From NCBI GenBank assembly GCA_012728095.1, contig JAAYFU010000024.1, forward strand, positions 1-64,000: a DNA stretch of 64,000 nucleotides. The letters are read 5' to 3'. Below, one piece after another: positions 9,457 through 17,831 of this stretch. The notes beneath the pieces are model-generated. The model ran no database searches. It was not told the origin of the DNA and worked only from the letters and a program-made list of their open reading frames with translations. Every line of letters begins with the position of its first letter. Positions within the stretch are counted from its first letter, which is position 1. A program made the translations under genes and the position numbers. The DNA comes from Clostridiaceae bacterium. GTDB lineage: Bacteria > Bacillota > Clostridia > DSM-8532.

Positions 9457-10929
9457 ATGAAACAACCCGCATCAACAGGAGCTTTTAGACGTTTGAAGAA
9501 CACATTTATTGGTGATCGCAGTTTTTATGCAACAGTATTCATGCTGGTATTGCCGATAATTGTTCAGAATGCCATTTCACATTTTGTTAACCTTTTGGAT
9601 AACATCATGATAGGACAGGTAGGCACATCCCAGATGTCGGGGGTGGCTATTGCCAACCAGCTGATATTTGTATTTAACCTGACAATTTTCGGTGGCCTTT
9701 CGGGTGCGGGGATATTCAGTGCGCAGTTTTTTGGTGCGAAAGATAATGATGGTTTGCGTTATACAGTACGATTCAAGCTATGGACTGTCGCTGTTATTTT
9801 TGTGGCCGCAATTACCATTTTACTGACTTTCGGAGACCGGTTAATCTCTCTGTATCTAACCGGAGAAGGGGATGCTGCCGAAAGAGAAGCTATGTTCCGG
9901 TATAGCATCAGTTACCTCCGCATAATGCTATGTGGACTTTTACCGTTTGCCTTGTCACAGGTTTACGGGAGCACACTCCGGGAGACAGGAGAAACCATGC
10001 TTCCCATGAAAGCAAGTATGGCAGGTATAGTTACAAATCTTTGCCTGAATTACATATTGATATACGGAAAGCTTGGATTCCCTGCTTTAGGTGTTGAGGG
10101 GGCAGCCATGGCAACGGTCATTTCACGTTTTGTGGAACTTGCCATTATTATCGTGTATACCCACAGACATACAGGTACATTTCAGTTTATTGAAGGCCTT
10201 TATCGCTCAACAAGAATACCCAAAGATCTTACTTTCACAATTATCAAAAAAGGAATGCCGCTCCTTGTAAACGAGCTGTTATGGTCATTGGGTGTGACTA
10301 CATTGACGCAGGTTTTCTCAACACGAGGGTTAAATGTTGTTGCGAGTCTGAATATAACAGGTACCGTTACCAATCTGTTCAATGTGGTGATGTTTTCCAT
10401 GGGTTCAGCTGTTGCTGTCATGGTGGGTCAGGCTCTCGGAGCCGATGATATTCCGCGAGCTAAGCAAATTGCATGGAGACTTATATTTTTCAATGTCTGT
10501 ATCTGCATTGTAATAGGCAGTATACTTGCTGTACTGTCGCCCGTCATTCCGTACATATACAAAACTACCGATGATGTACGCAAGCTGGCTGCCCATTTTA
10601 TGAGGACGAGTGCCTTTTACATGTGTTTTAATGCCGTAACCCATTGTGCGTATTTTACCATAAGATCAGGAGGGAAAACATTCGCAACGTTCCTCTTTGA
10701 CAGCGTTTACACATGGGTAGTCTTTGTTCCTTTTGCTTATGTACTCACACATTATACAACCATGGATATTATGACGCTTTATCCGGTTTGCTATTTGGCA
10801 GACGTCTTAAAATGCATAATTGGGGTGATAGTTGTCAAATCCGGATATTGGGCGCAAAATATGGTCTCGGTTACTACTTCCGGCAAATTGAATGAATCCG
10901 ATGTTAATAAAATTGTGAAAATAGGATAA
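9457..10929 (+). CDS. MATE family efflux transporter
   Basis: Inner-membrane protein of 490 aa with about 12 hydrophobic helices in two homologous halves. The first half has LVLPIIVQNAISHFVNLLDNI and the MIGQVGTSQMSGVAIANQ region; the second has the matching KGMPLLVNELLWSLG. These are multidrug/MATE hallmarks, and the proteins exchange Na+ or H+ for cationic drugs. The start at 9457 is chosen because GGAGGA lies 6 bases upstream. The substrate is unknown. It is followed by a terminator, so it is probably a single-gene unit. Confidence 0.9.
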   Translation: MKQPASTGAFRRLKNTFIGDRSFYATVFMLVLPIIVQNAISHFVNLLDNIMIGQVGTSQMSGVAIANQLIFVFNLTIFGGLSGAGIFSAQFFGAKDNDGLRYTVRFKLWTVAVIFVAAITILLTFGDRLISLYLTGEGDAAEREAMFRYSISYLRIMLCGLLPFALSQVYGSTLRETGETMLPMKASMAGIVTNLCLNYILIYGKLGFPALGVEGAAMATVISRFVELAIIIVYTHRHTGTFQFIEGLYRSTRIPKDLTFTIIKKGMPLLVNELLWSLGVTTLTQVFSTRGLNVVASLNITGTVTNLFNVVMFSMGSAVAVMVGQALGADDIPRAKQIAWRLIFFNVCICIVIGSILAVLSPVIPYIYKTTDDVRKLAAHFMRTSAFYMCFNAVTHCAYFTIRSGGKTFATFLFDSVYTWVVFVPFAYVLTHYTTMDIMTLYPVCYLADVLKCIIGVIVVKSGYWAQNMVSVTTSGKLNESDVNKIVKIG

Positions 10930-10976
10930 TACAATAAAAAAACTATTCTGATTTTGTTAATCAAGCGAATCTTCAG

Positions 10977-11010
10977 AAATTACTCACTCCATAAAGGGTG
11001 GGTAATTTTT
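10977..11010 (+). terminator. Intrinsic terminator of the MATE gene
   Basis: 13-bp stem with two G-T pairs (AAATTACTCACTC against GGGTGGGTAATTT), 6-nt loop, T tail. Confidence 0.85.
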
Positions 11011-11088
11011 ACTATTGCCCATGAGAATTAATTTTCAAATATTTTAAAGGTTTTTAATGAACGAGCTCTTAGAAAAGTGGTGGTACTT

Positions 11089-11607
11089 ATGAATGATGAT
11101 AATATGAAATCCATTGCAGCAATATGTGAGAATACCTGGGAACCTTTATATCGCTACATTTATTATAGGGTTCAAAACAGGGAAGAAGCTGAGGACATAA
11201 CCCAGGAAACATACGTAAAGTCGCTGTCTTATTCTAAATTCAACGAGATTGAGCCTGACCGGTATATGGCCTTTTTAAAAACCGTAGCCATCAATATAAT
11301 CAGAGATCGCTGGCGAAAGAGTAAAACCATGGGAACAAATACCAATATAGATTCTGTTCCTGAAATTGAAGCTTCAACCGAAGATATGGAGGAGATGGCA
11401 AACAGGCAATTGTTTATTAAACGCTCATTGAGCAAGTTGAATGAGGACCAGCGGAAAGTTATAGAACTAAGAATTATTAATGGGTACTCAGTATCTGAAA
11501 CTGCCCGAATAATGGGTATTAAACCGGGAAATGTCCGTGTTTTGCAATATAGGGCACTGAAGAACCTGGTAGTAATTATGAATGAAAAGGAGGATTACCA
11601 TGAGTAA
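11089..11607 (+). CDS. ECF-type RNA polymerase sigma factor
   Basis: Small sigma factor of 172 aa with only regions 2 and 4, which is the ECF layout. Region 2 includes LYRYIYYRVQNREEAEDITQ, the usual -10 recognition helix neighbourhood. Region 4 includes LNEDQRKVIELRIINGYS and a helix-turn-helix (SETARIMGIKPGNVRVLQYR). ATG at 11089 is preferred, with GGTGG 5 bases ahead; a GTG 12 bases earlier is possible. The stop overlaps the start of the next gene, a membrane protein, by 8 bases. This is the classic sigma/anti-sigma arrangement, implying response to an envelope signal. Confidence 0.9.
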   Translation: MNDDNMKSIAAICENTWEPLYRYIYYRVQNREEAEDITQETYVKSLSYSKFNEIEPDRYMAFLKTVAINIIRDRWRKSKTMGTNTNIDSVPEIEASTEDMEEMANRQLFIKRSLSKLNEDQRKVIELRIINGYSVSETARIMGIKPGNVRVLQYRALKNLVVIMNEKEDYHE

Positions 11608-12826
11608 TGATGCGAAAAAACTCTCGGCTTATATAGACAGCTTGAATAATGAAAAAAAACCTGTCATCAGAGCTGATTCAGAAGAATTAAACAGGATGTT
11701 TGTTGCGGTACGTCAAATAAAAAGCTTAAAGCCGCCGGTTATGCCGGATGGTGGTTTTTCAGATAAGATTGTTCAAAATCTTACCGAAAAAAAGAAAAAA
11801 TCGATAAAAAACAGAAGGCAAGCGTTAATTGGCGGAATGGCAGGCATAGCTGCAATATTGGTTTTAGCTTTATTCATTGCAAATATGATAAGGAACAGAG
11901 ACATTGTTTATGCCATGGAACAGGCTTATGGCAAAGTAAAGGCTTATCACGGCATATTGGAAGTAATATTTAATAATGAAGCCGGAGAAACTCATACACA
12001 GTCTCTTCTGGATGTTTGGGTTGATAAAAAAGGCAATTATTATATTGAGGTGCTGGAAGGCTCGTATCAGGGTTTAAAAACAGTCAGAAAAGAAGGTAAG
12101 GTATGGCAATATTCAATTGATAAAACTGTGTTTCCCGTTTTTTCCGAAACTTATGAATTCATATTTGAATTGGGAAATGAAATCTACAAGTTAAAAAATG
12201 CCGAATCCGTCAGGATTATCGGTGACGATAGTGTAGCCGGCAGACATGCTTATATTATGGAAGTAACGCCAAAAGGAGGGTTGCCCTATAAATTATGGAT
12301 TGATAAGGAAACAAAGACCCCTTTGAAAAAACAGGGAGCAATGACCAAAGCAATACAGTATATTACCGTATACACTGATATAGAATTTGTGGATTCTATA
12401 CCGGAAGAACTGACAACAATTGTTCCGGATGCCGGTTTTAAAGAAGCGGATTTTGATACCGACAAAAAGGAAGATACAATTGATAATGATGATCCTGTAA
12501 GGTTCACACCGGAATTTAAAGTGGATGTGGACATGGAAGTTGAAAAAGCGGAACAAATATCGGCTGATTCAGGCAGTTCTCCATGGAAACTTGACCCGGT
12601 ATATGTGGCGCAGGTATTTGTGAGCTTGCAGATTTCACCGGAAGGTATTGTCGGGGATTACCCTGTGGATTATGATGATCTTGTAATATCTGAAAAATAT
12701 GCCAATAGCGTAAAAATCCGTGTTAACAATGAAAAGACAAATATAAAAACCGTATACTTGGAAAGGCTAATCAGACAGGATGATACGGGAATCTGGACAG
12801 TAACAGGCTATGATGTTTCCGAATAA
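11600..12826 (+). CDS. Putative membrane anti-sigma factor with LolA-like outer domain
   Basis: Protein of 408 aa with a cytoplasmic N-terminal part of about 75 residues that would bind the sigma factor. One membrane helix follows (GGMAGIAAILVLALFIANMI), then an extracellular domain of about 300 residues. That domain contains an outer-membrane-lipoprotein-sorting (LolA/RseB-like) pattern: LLDVWVDKKGNYYIEV, VAGRHAYIMEV, LPYKLWIDKETKTPLKK. A similar fold senses lipids or misfolded envelope components in RseB. AAGGAGG is 6 bases before the ATG and the gene overlaps the sigma-factor gene, suggesting translational coupling. The anti-sigma role is inferred from context and topology; no zinc-binding HxxxCxxC motif is evident. 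Confidence 0.75.
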   Translation: MSNDAKKLSAYIDSLNNEKKPVIRADSEELNRMFVAVRQIKSLKPPVMPDGGFSDKIVQNLTEKKKKSIKNRRQALIGGMAGIAAILVLALFIANMIRNRDIVYAMEQAYGKVKAYHGILEVIFNNEAGETHTQSLLDVWVDKKGNYYIEVLEGSYQGLKTVRKEGKVWQYSIDKTVFPVFSETYEFIFELGNEIYKLKNAESVRIIGDDSVAGRHAYIMEVTPKGGLPYKLWIDKETKTPLKKQGAMTKAIQYITVYTDIEFVDSIPEELTTIVPDAGFKEADFDTDKKEDTIDNDDPVRFTPEFKVDVDMEVEKAEQISADSGSSPWKLDPVYVAQVFVSLQISPEGIVGDYPVDYDDLVISEKYANSVKIRVNNEKTNIKTVYLERLIRQDDTGIWTVTGYDVSE

Positions 12827-12959
12827 CCGTGCGCATATCATCCGACATAAATACCGCAACCTTCATGCTGACGCAACTTCACGCCTAATAAAAACGGGAT
12901 GGCGCGGAAAGCTTCTTTTGGCAGACATGGATTATTGAAAGATTATATACATAATAATA

Positions 12960-13023
12960 CAGGGCTTTTCGGTATCTCCACGTTGGAAGCCGATTTTACC
13001 GCGGGGCAATGCCGAAAGCCCTG
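12960..13023. other. Structured element, possible terminator or small RNA
   Basis: A 15-bp stem with one bulged T joins 12960-12975 and 13009-13023. It encloses 33 bases that can fold further: TCCA-CGT-TGGA, then GCC...GGC. A T-rich stretch (TCTTTCTTTT) follows on the plus strand. It sits between the anti-sigma gene and a convergent small gene, so a bidirectional terminator is the simplest reading, but the branched interior is unusual. Confidence 0.5.
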
Positions 13024-13076
13024 TGTCTTTCTTTTCATTTCTGTTTCGGAAGTTTAAGAATCGATACCTATTCTTT

Positions 13077-13271
13077 TTATCTACCTACAATACTTTCAAA
13101 AACAACCTTAAAATTTCTGCCCCTGCCTAAAGTATAATATTTATTCGCAGTATATCGGGCCTTTCTATTTTTAAGTCTGTTCACATGCTTAATCTTTACA
13201 GAATCACTCAGTATTGTTTCGTCCCTGGGAAAAGTCATATCATCTTGTTTCATGAAATAGTAATTGTCCAT
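13077..13271 (-). CDS. Small hypothetical protein, 64 aa
   Basis: Leftward gene with a good ribosome site (AGGAGG, 7 bases before ATG), which is why I accept it. The product is hydrophilic and basic in its C-terminal half (KNRKARYTANKYYTLGRGRNFKVVFE), with no membrane helix and no cysteine. It contains short strand-like segments and no motif I recognise. It converges on the anti-sigma gene across the structured element at 12960. Confidence 0.65.
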   Translation of the reverse strand: MDNYYFMKQDDMTFPRDETILSDSVKIKHVNRLKNRKARYTANKYYTLGRGRNFKVVFESIVGR

Positions 13272-13486
13272 ATTAAGGCCTCCTGGTGAAATATTCGCTT
13301 TATATATTATGATAACGAAACTTTTAAAATTTAATTATCAAATAAAAGATTTCACGATTTTTACATTTTGCCTGACGAGTAAATTCATACACTAAGAAAG
13401 ATTCAATTTTACTTAAAGGCTCTTTTCTTCATAAAATCTCCACAAAAATGTGATTAAACTTAATATAAAAAAAGGTCGTCCGTAAC

Positions 13487-13522
13487 TTGCCGGGAAAACC
13501 GGCATGTTGTAATAACCGGCAA
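13487..13522 (+). promoter_or_regulatory. Two mutually exclusive hairpins upstream of the HMA gene remnant
   Basis: GCCGG at 13489 can pair with CCGGC at 13499, or TTGCCGG at 13487 can pair with CCGGCAA at 13516, so only one can form at a time. This may be a remnant of a switchable leader for the metal gene downstream. The rest of 13272-13632 is A+T-rich and shows nothing else. Confidence 0.35.
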
Positions 13523-13632
13523 TTGAAAATAAAAGAAGTTCGGAATGGATATTCCTGATTGTTGCAGGTTAAACCGGATGGGCAGCGGTAAAAGCCGGAA
13601 AATGTAAGCCATCAATGTAAAGGGGGTATGGT

Positions 13633-14332
13633 ATGGAACAGCGATTAATCCGAAAAGTGCTCCAAATAGACGGTATGACTTGTACCGGTTGCGAAATGAG
13701 AATTGAGAATGCTCTCAAAAAGCTCGAAGGGGTAGTTGAAGTTAAAGCGGCTTTCATAAACTCCAATGTTTACATTACTTTCAATGAGAATATTATTAGA
13801 CTGGAACAGATTATTCAGGCAATAGAAAAGCTGGATTACAAGGTTAGGAATAAACCAGGAACTGCATTTGTTACAAAAACAAATGTTAAGGAAGAGGCCG
13901 GTGATAAAATGCCAATCAGCCGGCTTTTGGGTATAGGAATCATATTGCTTGCTCTATTTGTCATTATTGGAAACACGGGGTCTAACTTTATACCGGAGAT
14001 CAACCAGTCAATGGGATATGGAATTTTGTTTCTTGTCGGATTGCTTACTTCGCTTCATTATTAATGGCGTTAAGTTGAACGACAGTAACAGTACATTGAT
14101 ATTCCCGGCTTATAACGCACAAATAAATATGTTTAAAGGTGAGAACAAATTTTTATTGGTTCCTAATACCGATTTTGATTTCTGTACTGCTGACGGCGCA
14201 TTTTTCGGATATGTAAAAGTTGTTGACGATATTAACCAAATTGAACTCGATGCTATAAAGAATGAAGTAAGGCAATACATTCCGATATTGCAGGAGATTA
14301 TAGATTACAGCAGACTGCCTTCATGTCATTAA
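13633..14332 (+). pseudogene. HMA-TauE-cupredoxin gene with its central part deleted and a frameshift
   Basis: The 5' part encodes an intact heavy-metal-associated domain (GMTCTGCEMRIENALKKLEG, CxxC metal site). A linker and one membrane helix follow, then the start of a TauE/SafE-like exporter up to the family motif GLLTSLH, where the frame stops at 14064. Directly after it, in another frame, comes a tail beginning NGVKLNDSNSTLIFPAYNAQ. This tail runs on to FLLVPNTDFDFCTADGAFFG and YVKVVDDINQIELDAI, matching the cupredoxin-like end that such exporters often carry. The roughly 180-200 residues of transporter core expected between the two are missing. The parts are in the expected order, so an internal deletion with loss of frame is the best reading. 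The gene is not expected to export metal any more; a free HMA protein could still be made. Confidence 0.7.
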
Positions 14333-14491
14333 ATGCATTATTAATTGAATAATTTGGCTTCTTTATAAAAACGGATATAATACATTTAATTATTGAAACA
14401 AATGAGTCGAAAGGTATCGCCGGGCAGTATTAAGAAAAAAACATTGATGAGGGGGATACGATATGTATAATTAATATATACGAAATATACG

Positions 14492-14523
14492 AAAAAATCC
14501 CCTTTTTCATAAGGGGGTTTTTT
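14492..14523 (+). terminator. Intrinsic terminator after the HMA gene remnant
   Basis: Stem AAAAAATCCCCTT with AAGGGGGTTTTTT, 6-nt loop, ending in a T run. I see no gene between 14333 and it. Confidence 0.85.
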
Positions 14524-14571
14524 GGCATTCCCGATAATTTTCATTATTTTATCCAAAACAAGAGGTTTAGT

Positions 14572-14673
14572 ATGAACAATGCGCCCAGAAAAATACTGGT
14601 AGTGGATGACGAGATAAAAATAGTAGAGGTTGTAAAATCATATCTTGAAAACAGTGGATATTCAGATATTTAG
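14572..14673 (+). pseudogene. Truncated response regulator, first 33 codons only
   Basis: The product begins MNNAPRKILVVDDEIKIVEV, exactly like the start of an OmpR-family receiver domain with its acidic pair (DDE), and continues VKSYLENSGY. It then stops where the phosphorylated aspartate, the rest of the receiver and a DNA-binding domain should follow. Response-regulator and kinase genes often sit upstream of HtrA proteases in clostridia, so the rest of that pair has probably been lost. This lies only 240 bases from the deleted HMA-TauE gene. Confidence 0.7.
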
Positions 14674-14675
14674 CA

Positions 14676-14703
14676 TATTAATATTTAACACTATTAATAT
14701 TTA
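14676..14703 (+). repeat. Short direct repeat at the truncation point
   Basis: TATTAATATTTA occurs twice, at 14676-14687 and 14692-14703, separated by ACAC. It begins 2 bases after the stop of the truncated response regulator and may mark a deletion junction or be simple A+T-rich duplication. Confidence 0.6.
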
Positions 14704-14715
14704 GAGGTGTAAGAT

Positions 14716-16014
14716 ATGAATGAATACTTTGATTTAGGTGAAAACAATGAGACCAGCAAGACTGAACGGGCTGATGCTTCTTTACAGGAATTTCAAGCAA
14801 AAACAAAGAATAAATCTAGTTTAAAAACATATATAGCGCTTGTTCTGGCAAGTTCTTTAATCAGCAGCACGGCAGTCGGAGGAGCTTTGTATTCAAAATT
14901 TTCAAAGGAATTAAAAAAACAGGAGGCGTTGATACAGAAGGCAGATAATGATTTTACCATTGATAATTCAGGCAATTACTCCGGCAAGAACTCCGACAAT
15001 AATTCCGCCAATAGTTCCAAGGACGAAGACAGGGTTATAAAAACTGCTCTTTTTGAAGGCTCTGCAGTTACCGAAATAGCAAAAAAAGTAGGACCTTCGG
15101 TTGTTGGTATCAGAATGACTGTAGCCAATCCTCAAAGCCAATTTTTCGGAATAGACCTGGGACAGTCTGAAGCAGAAGGTTCAGGTGTCATCATAAGCAG
15201 CGACGGATATATAATGACAAACTATCACGTGGTCGAATACGCGGATCCTAAAAATAGTACAAGCAGGAACACTACACTGGAGGTATTTCTTCCGGATGAT
15301 AGGCAGACAAAAGCAATATTTATAGGCGGCGACAGCAAAACCGACCTTGCCGTGATAAAGATTGATCTGGATAACCTTCCCGTAGCTGAACTTGGCGATT
15401 CGTCCCAGTTGCAGGTAGGAGAATTGGCGGTCGCAATCGGCAATCCACTGGGATTGGAGTTCGCGGGGTCTGTAACTGCCGGAGTAATCAGCGCACTGGA
15501 CAGAAAGGTTACAACAGATGATAAAATCCTTAACCTTATTCAGACAGATGCGGCAATTAATCCCGGAAACAGCGGCGGAGCGCTTGTAAATTCAAGTGGC
15601 CAGGTAATAGGAATTAACACTATAAAGATTTCTGTTACCGGAGTTGAAGGCCTGGGATTTGCAATCCCCATTAATGACGCGAAACCGATTATTGACCAGT
15701 TAATAATGTTTGGCTATGTTAAAGGAAGACCTTTCATAGGTATTACAGGCAGGGAGATTACAGAGATTATATCAAAGCAATACGGAGTGCCTGTAGGAAT
15801 ATTCGTGATGGATGTGACATCCGGAAGCGGAGCGGATAAAGCGGGAATAAGACCGGGGGATATAATTGTAAGTCTTGCTGACAGGAATGTTAAGACAATG
15901 AAAGACTTGGATGAGATAAAGAAGAACTATAAAGCAGGGGATATGGTAAATGTTGTTGTTGTGAGAGAAGGGACAAGACTAACCCTGGACCTGGTATTCT
16001 CTGAAGAAAGATAA
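14716..16014 (+). CDS. htrA: HtrA/DegP-like membrane-anchored serine protease with PDZ domain
   Basis: Envelope quality-control protease of 432 aa. A cytoplasmic stretch of about 37 residues is followed by one membrane helix (near 40-58) and a Ser/Asn-rich linker. The trypsin-like domain has catalytic His171 (NYHVVEY), Asp210 (TDLAVIKI) and Ser286 (GNSGGALVN). A C-terminal PDZ domain follows, including RPFIGITG and AGIRPGDIIVSL. All triad residues are present, so the enzyme should be active. AGAGGTG precedes the ATG by 6 bases. The two-component genes expected upstream are reduced to a stub, so its control may be altered in this strain. Confidence 0.94.
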   Translation: MNEYFDLGENNETSKTERADASLQEFQAKTKNKSSLKTYIALVLASSLISSTAVGGALYSKFSKELKKQEALIQKADNDFTIDNSGNYSGKNSDNNSANSSKDEDRVIKTALFEGSAVTEIAKKVGPSVVGIRMTVANPQSQFFGIDLGQSEAEGSGVIISSDGYIMTNYHVVEYADPKNSTSRNTTLEVFLPDDRQTKAIFIGGDSKTDLAVIKIDLDNLPVAELGDSSQLQVGELAVAIGNPLGLEFAGSVTAGVISALDRKVTTDDKILNLIQTDAAINPGNSGGALVNSSGQVIGINTIKISVTGVEGLGFAIPINDAKPIIDQLIMFGYVKGRPFIGITGREITEIISKQYGVPVGIFVMDVTSGSGADKAGIRPGDIIVSLADRNVKTMKDLDEIKKNYKAGDMVNVVVVREGTRLTLDLVFSEER

Positions 16015-16319
16015 AATGGTGGATGGTTATATTTTTTTTATTTTGCGGCATTTATTTATATGCATTTAACCCGCCTGAATTGCCGATATTTTACTAATAA
16101 AACTTGGATCCATGTCAGAAGATTTTGTTACAGTAAGGGTCAATATGGGGTAATATAAAGACAAATATGTTAAGTTCATTAAGAGTATAATTACAATTCG
16201 GAGAAAATGCATGGAAGGCAGCATACGCATTGTTAGATTTTAGCGGCCAACTGGTTTATAATGTTTATAATTATAATATAAATGCTTAAATTAAAGCAGG
16301 ACGATATGGTGAGAGAATT
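16015..16319. other. Intergenic stretch without a recognisable gene
   Basis: A+T-rich, no open frame with a ribosome site. Near 16255-16285 there is a run of TTATAAT-like units that could be a promoter or a PerR-like site for the next gene, but no match is convincing. Confidence 0.4.
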
Positions 16320-16628
16320 ATGAAAAAGATCTCAATTACAGTAATGAAGCAAGTCGTCCACCAGGATTTGATAGACAAATACGAAAATCCCATACAACAT
16401 GCTTGCGATATGAAAGTAGGGCAGGTTTTTATCGCTGACGGATGGAAAAAACCCGAGGGTTTGTGCGACAGCGCATGGGAAAGCATGTCCCCCTTTGTTA
16501 TGACACTTGCGCATGGCGGTGAGGATATTTATAACGGCTGGATGAAGAATAAAAAATCCGCCATGATTTCCTGTAATGACGGTTTCCGCCCGGTAAGCTT
16601 TTATATTGAAGTAATGGAGGACGAGTAA
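16320..16628 (+). CDS. TIGR04076 family protein
   Basis: Conserved protein of 102 aa. It matches the family layout: an N-terminal strand (KKISITVMKQ), an early cysteine (HACDMKVGQVF), the DGWKKPEGLCDSAW segment, a central helix (FVMTLAHGGEDIYNGW) and a second cysteine-containing strand (AMISCNDGFRPVSF). The family is common in anaerobes and its function is unknown. No signal peptide or membrane helix is seen. The ribosome site is weak (GAGAG). Confidence 0.8.
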   Translation: MKKISITVMKQVVHQDLIDKYENPIQHACDMKVGQVFIADGWKKPEGLCDSAWESMSPFVMTLAHGGEDIYNGWMKNKKSAMISCNDGFRPVSFYIEVMEDE

Positions 16629-16696
16629 AACACAAGACCTCGCCCTTGCGCTTATTGGTAGTTAACAGGTTTATAAAAACGAGGTGATAATTCTAT

Positions 16697-16831
16697 ATGA
16701 AACCGAGAATATTTTCGATGGCATTTTCAAAAGTTTATAATGACCCACTTATGCAGAAAATTCGCTGGCTGGACAAACTGGTCGACGAACTGGCAAAAGG
16801 CAAGAAGATGGAAAAGATTTTGAGAAGCTAA
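16697..16831 (+). CDS. Small ORF, 44 aa, possible gene remnant
   Basis: AGGTG lies 9 bases before the ATG. The product starts [14 protein letters not shown], loosely recalling the start of DUF2200-type proteins. It then diverges into a charged helix ([19 protein letters not shown]) and stops early. It may be a real small protein or a truncated remnant. It ends 21 bases before the convergent stop of the next gene. Confidence 0.4.
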   Translation: MKPRIFSMAFSKVYNDPLMQKIRWLDKLVDELAKGKKMEKILRS

Positions 16832-16851
16832 GTAAAAAGTTTTACTTCTTT

Positions 16852-17280
16852 TCATTTCTTAAAAATAATAATTCCTGCAATCATGAGGGCTACACCAATC
16901 AGTTTAGTCCATTCAAAACCTATTTTCTCGGTTCCGAAAATTCCAAATACTTCGATTAGAAAAGAAACCACAAGCTGCGCTAACAGAATCAGCATTGTCG
17001 CATATGCCGGACCTAATCCGGAAATACTTTTTATTACAGTAAACGTAATAAAAGCACCGATTACACCGCCAAGCAAGTAAATTTTATTATCTACATTGAA
17101 TACCGAAAACAAATTTTCTCTGTCCGCAAAAAACCATATACTTATGCTAACGGCAAAAGCCGTCAATTGTACCCAGCAGTTTGTGGCCCACATACTGGAC
17201 TCATCCATTACGCGGGTATTGAAAACGCCCTGGACACTCATTAACAATCCGGCTAGCAATGCAAATAAAATACCAACCAA
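16852..17280 (-). CDS. DMT-type transporter, DUF606/YdcZ family
   Basis: Small membrane protein of 142 aa with five hydrophobic segments. It starts VGILFALLAGLLMSVQGVFN and contains LGGVIGAFITFTVIKSISGLGPAYATMLILLAQL, the layout of the DUF606 (YdcZ) half-size drug/metabolite transporters. These usually work as dimers or pairs; only one copy is present here. The start is a TTG with GGAGGA 6-7 bases upstream; no better ATG exists. Substrate unknown. Confidence 0.85.
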   Translation of the reverse strand: MVGILFALLAGLLMSVQGVFNTRVMDESSMWATNCWVQLTAFAVSISIWFFADRENLFSVFNVDNKIYLLGGVIGAFITFTVIKSISGLGPAYATMLILLAQLVVSFLIEVFGIFGTEKIGFEWTKLIGVALMIAGIIIFKK

Positions 17281-17509
17281 CGAATCTCCTCCTGTTCAAT
17301 AATGATATTAGTATCCTCAAAAAATTTTTTATTATTACTGGCAGAAATAATAGTATATATTCAAAATTTATATAATCGCCTTGAAGAAAGACTAAGATAA
17401 TAAGAAAGTTTGAAGCAAATTGAAATTATGATTTGAATCACTTTAGTCACTTTAAATACTTGTTAGAATGAGAGCAAATAAATAAAAATTTGTAAAGAGG
17501 GAGAAAAAT

Positions 17510-17812
17510 ATGTCAGTACGGTTACCATTTAATGAAGTGAAGGAAAAGTATTTCAGAACTCTGGCACAGTATGTGCCGATCGTTGCTAGAGTTCACGGTG
17601 TGAGCCATCCGGAATTCCATGAAGTTCGTAAATATTTTGACTTGATCGTTTTGAAAACGGCTGATGCAGGAGAGGGAAAGCCGGAACTGAATGAAGAATT
17701 TTCAAAATTGCGTGAAATTACAAATAACTATACGGTTCCGGATGACGTATGCGAAAGTTATGAGGCGGTATATAACATATTGTCCGAATTGGACAAAGCA
17801 TACTATTCTTAG
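17510..17812 (+). CDS. Conserved hypothetical protein, 100 aa
   Basis: Cytoplasmic, mostly helical protein with a good ribosome site (GAGGGAG, 9 bases before ATG). Visible features are VPIVARVHGVSHPEFHEVRKYFD, where two histidines and a glutamate could bind metal, and an acidic C-terminal helix. It is followed by a P1B ATPase and an HMA protein, so a link to metal or redox chemistry is possible but unproved. I do not recognise a named family with confidence. Confidence 0.75.
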   Translation: MSVRLPFNEVKEKYFRTLAQYVPIVARVHGVSHPEFHEVRKYFDLIVLKTADAGEGKPELNEEFSKLREITNNYTVPDDVCESYEAVYNILSELDKAYYS

Positions 17813-17831
17813 CGAAAGAATCGCATAAAAC

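Noticed and set aside
13949-14064. Independent gene starting at 13949 in the second frame
   Set aside because: The N-terminal part of that frame is a shadow of the HMA-TauE frame; only the text after about 14064 looks like real protein, so I treat both as one decayed gene.
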